Below, in pieces: positions 56,990 through 64,000 of a stretch of DNA of 64,000 nt. The notes below the pieces were generated by a model. That model saw only the letters and a list, made by a program, of their open reading frames with translations, made no database searches and was not told where the DNA came from. The position numbers were made by a program, and so were the translations under genes. Positions within the stretch are counted from its first letter, which is position 1; every line of letters starts with the position of its first letter. This stretch comes from Tolypocladium sp. Sup5 PDA-1 (Eukaryota; Ascomycota; Sordariomycetes; Hypocreales; Ophiocordycipitaceae), in assembly GCA_000750105.3 (NCBI GenBank), contig JPHH03000086.1, positions 1-64,000 of the forward strand, written 5' to 3'.

Positions 56990-59900
56990 AGGAAGGGCAA
57001 AAAGTAACCCGCGAGAGATGTGCCGAGCCGAGAGCGAGCGAGTTGTGATGCTCGGCCCGCGGGAGAGAGGGAATTTACAAGCACCTCACCTTTGTAGGTA
57101 CCTACATAGCAGGCGACAAGTAACATCTATGAAGACGACGATGAACTACGAGTTGGCTGGTGTCGTCGAGCTACCAATTGGCGACGACGCCCAGGCACCA
57201 TGATGATCAGGGACCTCTCCTTTCTAGGGACGGTTGGGAGTTACAGGTAAATGGCTGTCTGTTTCTACTGTTGGCTCATCGTTCCGGTATATTTGCACTG
57301 GATCCTGGAATAGCCCTCAGGTACGATTGGTTCAACGGCAGTCAAGGCCAATAGACCAGCGATCGGCTTGTACGCGCCACACACTCGTGGTAGTATAATA
57401 CCATGCCCAGTTTGGCGGACAACGCGAGGGTCGCGCAATGGGCCTGGCTGTTTGCTTCTTCTGCTACTCGGACATTACAGAAAAGCGTACGAATCCACAG
57501 AGCACAGAGAGCCGGGGATATCGACGATGGTGCCTGGTGCCTGCATCGGTCGGTGGCGAGGAGATCTGCAAGGTTGCAGTGCCGGTGTTTGCTTTGTTGG
57601 ACTTGGCCGTATTACCGAGCACCCGGGTTCGGCCCAGTTGCTTTTGGGAGTAGCCCAGGTGAGCTGACCACACACCATCCACACCTGCCACGCCTCGCCG
57701 TAGCAGGCAGGTCCAGGTGAGAACCAGAATGGAATGGAAGGAAAAAGAACAAAGAAAGAAACAAAGGCCAAAACGGACTCTCGCCGTTAACCTGACAAGG
57801 ATGGGAAGGATAGCGTGGGTCAGAGAGCGCTGGTTCAACGAGGGGCGGCAACGGTGCCACGTTGTTTAGTGACTGTGGCCGCTGGTACGAAGTAGTTCGT
57901 ACAGCGCATGTGCCGCGCTGTTCAGCTGTGGCTCACACCGCACGGCGTGTACCCGGTACGCAGCCCAACCACGCATGCATCGCTTCCCATGCATCGCTTC
58001 CTCGTGCCATCCACATGTCAGCTCCCCTCTCCTCCGTCTGTCTGGCAGACTTTCCTCGAGTCTGGACCCCCCGCTGTGTCGCACCGAACCTGTGGAGTTG
58101 CATGATGTGGGTTCCGAGGTCTTTCTACGACGTCCGTCGTTTGCAGATGGAGTCGATGCGGCTGCTAATAAATAATACTACCTGTACGAGTACGCATTTG
58201 TAAGGGAAGAGTCATGCCAGCAGAGCGGCCAACTGGCCCCTGTTGGCGAGGGGCATGCATCCATCTGCTCATACGAGCGACGTAGACGTTACCACAACCG
58301 CACCAGGCTGAACGAGAGCCGAGAATGCCTGCCAGCAGCGATAGAACCGTGCTGCTCTCAAGGTTTCTTTGGCCAAAAGCCGTTCCCGGTCATGGGAGAT
58401 TTTACAAGGAATGGTTGCATCGCAAACCCTTCTCAGCGGGTGACATGCAGGACGAGCTATAGACGGCAAAACCCGGTCGATAGCCCCGTGGGAATTGGGT
58501 GTTAGTGCGATCGAAAGGGTGGTGTCGTTGGCGGCGGGTACCTTGCATGCTCGCCAGTCCAGTCTGTGCCGTGTTGTAAGTTAAGTGAGTGAGTGTCCGT
58601 GTGTGCGTGTGTGCCTCTGTCTCATCCCTTGCATCACGGCTTACAGTACAATTACGAGTACGGACTACGTGGTACAAAGTACACCTCAACTGTCATTTGC
58701 TTGCTGCTGTTCCTCACGCATGAGCCCATAGTCGCTCCCGTTGGAGACCTGTGACCCCCCAGCTGGAGGCAGAGCTGCCCTTGGGGCCATGCGCATGACG
58801 CGGCCCCGGAATTCCTGCTGCTGCCGTTTCGTCTCGGGGAGGCCATCGCGGGTGGACGGGCGTCTTGCTGGCACCCGAGGGCCCCATGACCGTAGCCCAT
58901 GGCAAGCCCAAGCATGAGGTTTATACGGGCGAGCCAAGCTTCAGGTACCCGTGCGTCTGGACGCCTCTGCCGGCGCCGTTCCGCGGTTGAGACGTGGGCG
59001 AGGGGGAGAGGAAGAAGAAATTTCTCTTCCCGCCCCACCATGCACGACGAGTCGAGTCGGTAGGTGATGATTTGGACGAGTAGATTTGGTGTGGTGGTAC
59101 CTGGCTGCTTGGGTCTGCTCGTTGGCCAGTGGGCGTCGTCGTTGGCGGTTTGTTCGGTGGCCGGTGATGTGGCGGTTGGTGGGTGGTTCATCGCGGGGGG
59201 CAGCATCCATAATTTGGGTCGTCCATGGAACGGGCACAATCTCCTTTTACCGCTCTTGCAGATAGAGTGCAGGGCAGCGCAGTGCAGCAAGCAAGGAAAG
59301 GCAAAGTAAGGCAAAGCAAGGCAAAGCAAAGCAAACCCAGCAGGGCACAAAGTACTTCGTACACGTACGCCAAATCCATCAGTTGTCAGTTGTGCAAGCG
59401 AGCTGCCAGCTGCTCTTTCCCGCAAACCGTCTCGTTTGCCCGACCTCGGCTGGCCGAACCCTTCATCACTCACTCCCCTTCCCTTCCTTTTCACAACTCT
59501 CTCGTCTCATCATCCTTTCTTTGCCGCTCGCATCGTTGCTTGGCCCCGCGCACCAGCCAAATTGCACTGTCTCAAGGCGCCTGTTCCCGTCGCTTGGTCT
59601 GGCTGGGGGCATCGCGATACCGCCCCGAGTCCCGCGTGCACACGCCGCACATGATAAAGAAAGAGACACCACCTCTCACTCTTGCCGTCCCGTTCAAGAC
59701 ATTTTTGGCGGGACATTGAGCGAGACCCTGGATTTTTATTGCTCGTTCGACTTTGACCCAGTCTCCCTCTTCTCTCTTTCAGCTCGTTTTGCCACAGCAT
59801 TTCGTCATCGACTGGTGCGAGCTTGCTGCCAGGCGCATTGCGGACCGGGCACTTCACTTATACCAACAAACGGCGGAAGAGCATCGTTGCACTGGTGGTA

Positions 59901-60141
59901 TCCCTCACTCGCCCACCGCTTCTCTCTGCCTTCTTTTGCAATACCCTCGTTATTGCCTTTTCTGCAGCCGCCAAAGAGTCCGAAACACCCTCTCTCTCGC
60001 CCTCGCAGCTGGCCCGCTTCCTCTGCGGTGTAAACAGTGTTCGGTCATCTCGTCTCGTCCCGTCTTGCTGTTGGTCCCACCCCAGTCGACCCTGCAGACC
60101 TCATTGGGACTCCCCCGTCTGGGGCCCGAGCAGATATTATC
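56990..60141. other. Intergenic region upstream of the TBC gene
   Basis: About 3.15 kb. No gene is supportable. It contains TAGGTACCTAC near 57097, dispersed GTAC oligomers (57888, 58185, 58651-58683, 59350) and an AAGGCAAAGC-like imperfect repeat at 59288-59337. From about 59400 to the ATG it is strongly pyrimidine-rich, consistent with a long promoter/leader. Confidence 0.5.
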
Positions 60142-63100
60142 ATGGTGAGTCGAGAGCAAAAGCAGCACGAGCTCAGCTCGAGAGACAAATCGGCCATGCT
60201 GCCGACGAGATTCTCCTCGATGCGCCAAAGGAGCCGGTCAGGCTTGGGAAGACCGTCGTTCCGGGACGACACCAGCTTGGTGGCTCTACGATACGAGAAG
60301 ACGAAGCCAGCAGCGCCGCCTGTCCCCTTGCCTCCTGCTCGCCATCTGCTTCGCGCGGCGAGTATTGCAAGCACCCGATCAAACACAACGTCGTCGACGA
60401 GGACGACCCGATCATCATCGTCATCCATTTCCTCCTCGTCAAACAGCCCCATCATCGTTGCGCCACCGTCTGGCTATATGCTCGGGATTGCTCCACCCAC
60501 CGAACAGCATCCCGCCTTGCGGTCGCCGGTGCCAGCCACGGGGCGGGCCTTCGACGACTACTGGAAGCGTGACTCGGGTCACGCGCCGACCACGACTTCG
60601 TCGACCACCATCCACGAGGAAGATTGCGAGGACGAGGACGAGGGCGACGGGCTCCGCGCCAAGTTGGACGCGCTCGCGGCTTCAGGTGGTGCTGCACCTG
60701 TGGTGCAGCTCGCTGGGAGCAGGCCAGTTGAGGGCCGAGCGTCGTTGGACGGTTCACCGGACTTGAGCGACAAGACCACGGCTCGTGTTGGTGCCCCAGC
60801 TGCAGCTCCTACTGCACCACCAACATCGCCCCCGTTGGCCACCTCCCCAAACTCTCTTTCTTCCTCATCACCATCACACCCCCAGCACACGCCGCATCCG
60901 CGACCATCGTCACTTAGGAAACTAGTCAAGCGGAGCAGTCCGCGGCTGTCCAACTCGCACCAACAAGCGAGGCGATTAAGCGAGGAATCGGATTCTGCCA
61001 CAGGCCAGGTAGCGCCGATGCAGCCACAGCCCCTGATGCGGGGCTCTACCTCCCCAGCCTCCGCTAACCAACAGCAGGCTCATACTCCAACATCGTCTCC
61101 CCGATGCAGGACTGCGATACCCCTAGGCTCGACAACCACCGACGCATCTTCCATCGCCGACAGCGACGCGCAGTACTCACCCCTGGCGATCGCAATCCCG
61201 ACCGATAGTCTCATCGACGATGACTTTATGGCCGGCTTTTCCTTTTCAAAACGCGGCAGCATCATGTTTGGAGGGCGGCGCGCGACGACACTCGACGGCG
61301 CAATGGACCAGACCTCGGTCGACCGCGATGCGCCCCCGTCCCTGAGCCAGACGCAGTCGGCCATGAGCACCGAGAGACCTGGCTCCGAGGTCAGCACAGC
61401 CGACACGGTGACGCGGAGCCTGCTGGCGCCGCCCGACATCCGTATCCTGTCGGCCGATGTCGAGAAGGACTCTCAAAAGGTGAGGTCGCTCTATGATACT
61501 GGCGATGCCATCAATTGGGAAGACGGCGCAAGACACTCCTTCTGCGAGCGCTTGGAGCCCACGCCCGAGGTCCCGGCAGAGGAGGCCGCGAATGACCCGT
61601 ATGGATTTCCTTGACTACCCGTCACCCCGTCCCAGACCAGGTTGCGCTGACTCCATGTCCTAATCTAGGGCTTCCACACATCTCGCTGCGGGCTTCGCTA
61701 CTTCAAGATCCGCAAACTCCTTTTCCCAGCATCAAGATAGCTTGAGGCGAGAAACGGAGCTGGCGGGAGGCCTCGAGGACTGGGAGGACATCAACGGCGC
61801 CGACGTCGATCGATATGGCTTCATCAGCACGCCGCGGCCCGCATCGAGAGTAAGCACTCCCACCGAGCTCAGATCGGCGCAGTTCTCTCCTAGGAGGAGA
61901 CACGCGCTGCAGAAGAGGGACCCAATGGGCTTTTCGCCTGGTCGCATGCCGAGCAGGAAGGTCTCGGCGCGGTCACTCAACACGCAAAACTCGGAGATGT
62001 CCGTGGCCTCGGTGCGATCGTCGCGGTCGGTGATGCGTCAAGCGAGCAACCTGCTACCACATAATCGTAATAGGCGTTGGATGGACGAGGCTGGGGACAT
62101 GTTGACTGTCTCCCCGAGCCTGCAGGACCTCGTGGAAGAGGCGCGGATAGAGAAGATTTCGGATGCGCTGAAGCGCAAGGAGTGGGAAAGATCGGAGAAA
62201 TGGCGCAAGATGGCCAAGCTCGTCGGGAATGGCGACCAGGGCCAGGGCATGGAGTTTGAGTTTGACGTCAAGAACCCGAAGCTGATAGAGCGGACGTGGA
62301 AGGGCATCCCTGACAGGTGGCGGGCGGCCGCGTGGTGGTCATTCCTCGCCTCTGCTGCCAAGGAGCACGAGGGCTCGCCGTCGGCCGAAGACATCGTCGT
62401 CACCTTTCATCGTCTGCTGGGGAGGAGCTCTCCGGACGACGTGCAGATTGACCTGGACGTACCCCGGACCATCAACCGACACATCATGTTCCGGCGGAGG
62501 TACCGTGGCGGTCAACGGCTATTGTTCCGGGTCCTACACGCCCTGTCCATCTACTTTCCCGAGACTGGCTATGTCCAGGGGATGGCGTCGCTCGCTGCGA
62601 CGCTTCTCTGCTACTTCGACGAGGAGAAGTGCTTTGTGATGCTGGTGAGGATGTGGCAGCTGCGCGGATTGGATCGGCTGTATCGCCCGCCCGGGTTCGA
62701 GGGTCTGATGGCTGCTCTCCGGGAGTTTGAGACGGGCTGGCTCCACAAGGACGTGGCCAACAAACTGGTGAGTTCAACGAACAGGGCGCTCCTGGTCTAT
62801 GCGAGATGAAATGCCGAACTAACGAGACATCAGTCTGAACTCAGCGTCGACGGCACGGCCTATGGGACGCGGTGGTATCTGACACTCTTCAACCTATCGA
62901 TGCCATTCCCAGCTCAACTTCGCGTCTGGGACGTGTTCCTCTTGTTCAACCCCTGCGCCGACCAAAGCCCTGCACAACATCCACAAGCGGCGAGAGCAGA
63001 CGACGACGCGCCCGCGCCGGCGAGCGGGCTAGATATCCTGCACGCGACGGGCGCGGCCGTCGTGCAAGCTCTCCGGGAGGTGCTACTTGACTCTGATTTC

Positions 63101-63211
63101 GAGAATGCCATGAAGGCATTGACATCCTGGATACCCATCAAGGACGAGGACCTGCTGATGAAGGTGACCAAGGCGGAGTGGAAGACACACAAAGGCAAGA
63201 AGAAGACCTAG
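60142..63211 (+). CDS. TBC-domain Rab GTPase-activating protein
   Basis: Exons 60142-61598, 61669-62767 and 62834-63211 total 2934 nt (977 aa). The first donor is GTATGG, as in the GLR1 intron, and the acceptor TCTAG lies shortly after CCTAATC. The first 650 residues are Ser/Pro-rich and disordered. The TBC domain is at about 690-950 and is catalytically complete: IDLDVPRT gives the arginine finger (Ile746, Asp749, Arg752 of IxxDxxR) and YVQG the glutamine finger (Tyr787, Gln789 of YxQ). It should accelerate GTP hydrolysis on a Rab in membrane traffic; which Rab cannot be read from sequence. The C-terminus is Lys-rich (KKKT). The start is less certain than the rest, because ATG at 60142 is followed at once by GTGAGT, a perfect splice donor. 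The next in-frame Met is 18 codons on. Confidence 0.92.
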
Positions 63212-64000
63212 CAAACTTGCTTGCCGTTCTGGTAGCCTTGACGAGCCGCCCGCACTCACGACGACTACTGTCTTTCTGATTTTTCTTTCCTTCGAGAAGC
63301 GACGCACCAAGATGGCAACGCAATGTCTTTCCTTGTTCTTCTTGTCCCGTTGATTTATTCCCCTTGTCGCTTCTATCGAGCAACACGTTGATACCCACTT
63401 CTTTTATCGGCCATTGCTGTTTCTGCCTTCCATTAGGCTTTGCCTTTCCTTTCCTTGATTAGTGGTTGACGAGGCGGCGGACAGCCGGGCGGAGGCTGGA
63501 GTAAACTATCTGGGTTTCGGCTCTTCATTTGATTCTAGGATGGGCTGGCGGTCGGAGTGTTTTCGGCTCACTTTATCTATACCCCCTTGGCAACGACGTT
63601 GTTTACCTATCTTTTCTCCCGAGGTTCCTATTACAGTACAATACCAGCGGGTGACGGCCACAATGCGGCCGAGGAGAAGTACGAAGTATAGGAATAAACA
63701 AACAGTGGTATTCCTGTTTCATTTATTGTGGCGTCTAGAGTACCTCAATCGTAAGCGTGTTGGTCGTGATGTGCCAGTACGTACCTTGCATGCGAGTGAG
63801 ACATTTGATGCCGCCGCAAACGCCAACGTTTAAAGAGAGCCCCTGCGTCGTGGACTGCTAGGTGATAATGAGCTGGACAGCCGCGAAATGGCGCCTCACC
63901 TTGACACGACAGTTCAGCACGCCGCCCTCTTCCCCTCTCCCTTGCGGCATGGCTACGTGTTGCATGCCGCTCTGCGTCGCCTCTGTCCGAGGTCAGCCAC
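63212..64000. other. Downstream of the TBC gene to window end
   Basis: About 790 bp with T-rich tracts near 63280-63440 that suit a 3' UTR. It includes a GTACGAAGTA oligomer near 63678. No gene is supportable; any following gene lies outside the window. Confidence 0.45.

Noticed and set aside
58652..59494. 280-codon minus-strand frame
   Set aside because: Its hydrophobic part comes from the AAGGCAAAGC-like repeat at 59288-59337; no domain is present.
1..64000. Secondary-metabolite or toxin gene cluster
   Set aside because: No synthase, tailoring enzyme, transporter or cluster regulator was found; the genes are mostly housekeeping.

Overview
The window is nuclear DNA of a filamentous ascomycete, most likely a GC-rich member of Hypocreales/Sordariomycetes. 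The evidence is short introns of about 56-104 bp with CTAAC/CTGAC-type branch sites, the protein families and their architectures, and GC-rich third codon positions. I found twelve protein-coding genes. I worked out splice sites by hand for ten of them, and every spliced model closes in frame. I saw no rRNA, tRNA, CRISPR array or intact transposon.

Layout. Positions 1-7213: an EDE1-type endocytic scaffold (minus) is divergent from glutathione reductase GLR1 (plus). Positions 7214-30880: about 23.7 kb with a single supported gene, an Ecl1-family zinc-binding regulator at 20728-21240. The rest is non-coding and holds a dispersed TAGTCCGTA / GTACGAGTAC-like oligomer family, a heptamer array of the same unit, other microsatellites and a probable gene relic near 28.4-29.8 kb. 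Positions 30881-43640: CCT3 (plus) is convergent with a PRKRIP1-like protein (minus), followed by a histidine-phosphatase-superfamily protein (plus) convergent with a very large hybrid histidine kinase (minus). Positions 43641-47360 are non-coding. Positions 47361-51437 (minus): a six-exon M13 (neprilysin)-like protein that lacks the catalytic residues of the family and has no signal peptide, then a cytochrome b561 protein. Positions 52684-63211 (plus): allantoicase, an ankyrin+DIL-domain protein and a TBC-domain RabGAP.

Most genes are core housekeeping: endocytosis and membrane traffic (EDE1, TBC RabGAP, ankyrin-DIL), redox (GLR1, b561), protein folding (CCT3), splicing (PRKRIP1-like), purine/ureide nitrogen use (allantoicase, with two GATA-factor sites upstream) and signalling (hybrid histidine kinase, Ecl1-like). 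No biosynthetic cluster is evident. The most unusual item is the M13-like gene. Its reading frame and splicing are intact, but HExxH has become NHMMG, the ENIAD glutamate has become Ala, and an in-frame stop just before the ATG rules out an N-terminal extension. Its promoter region is tandemly duplicated, with a TATA-like box in each copy.
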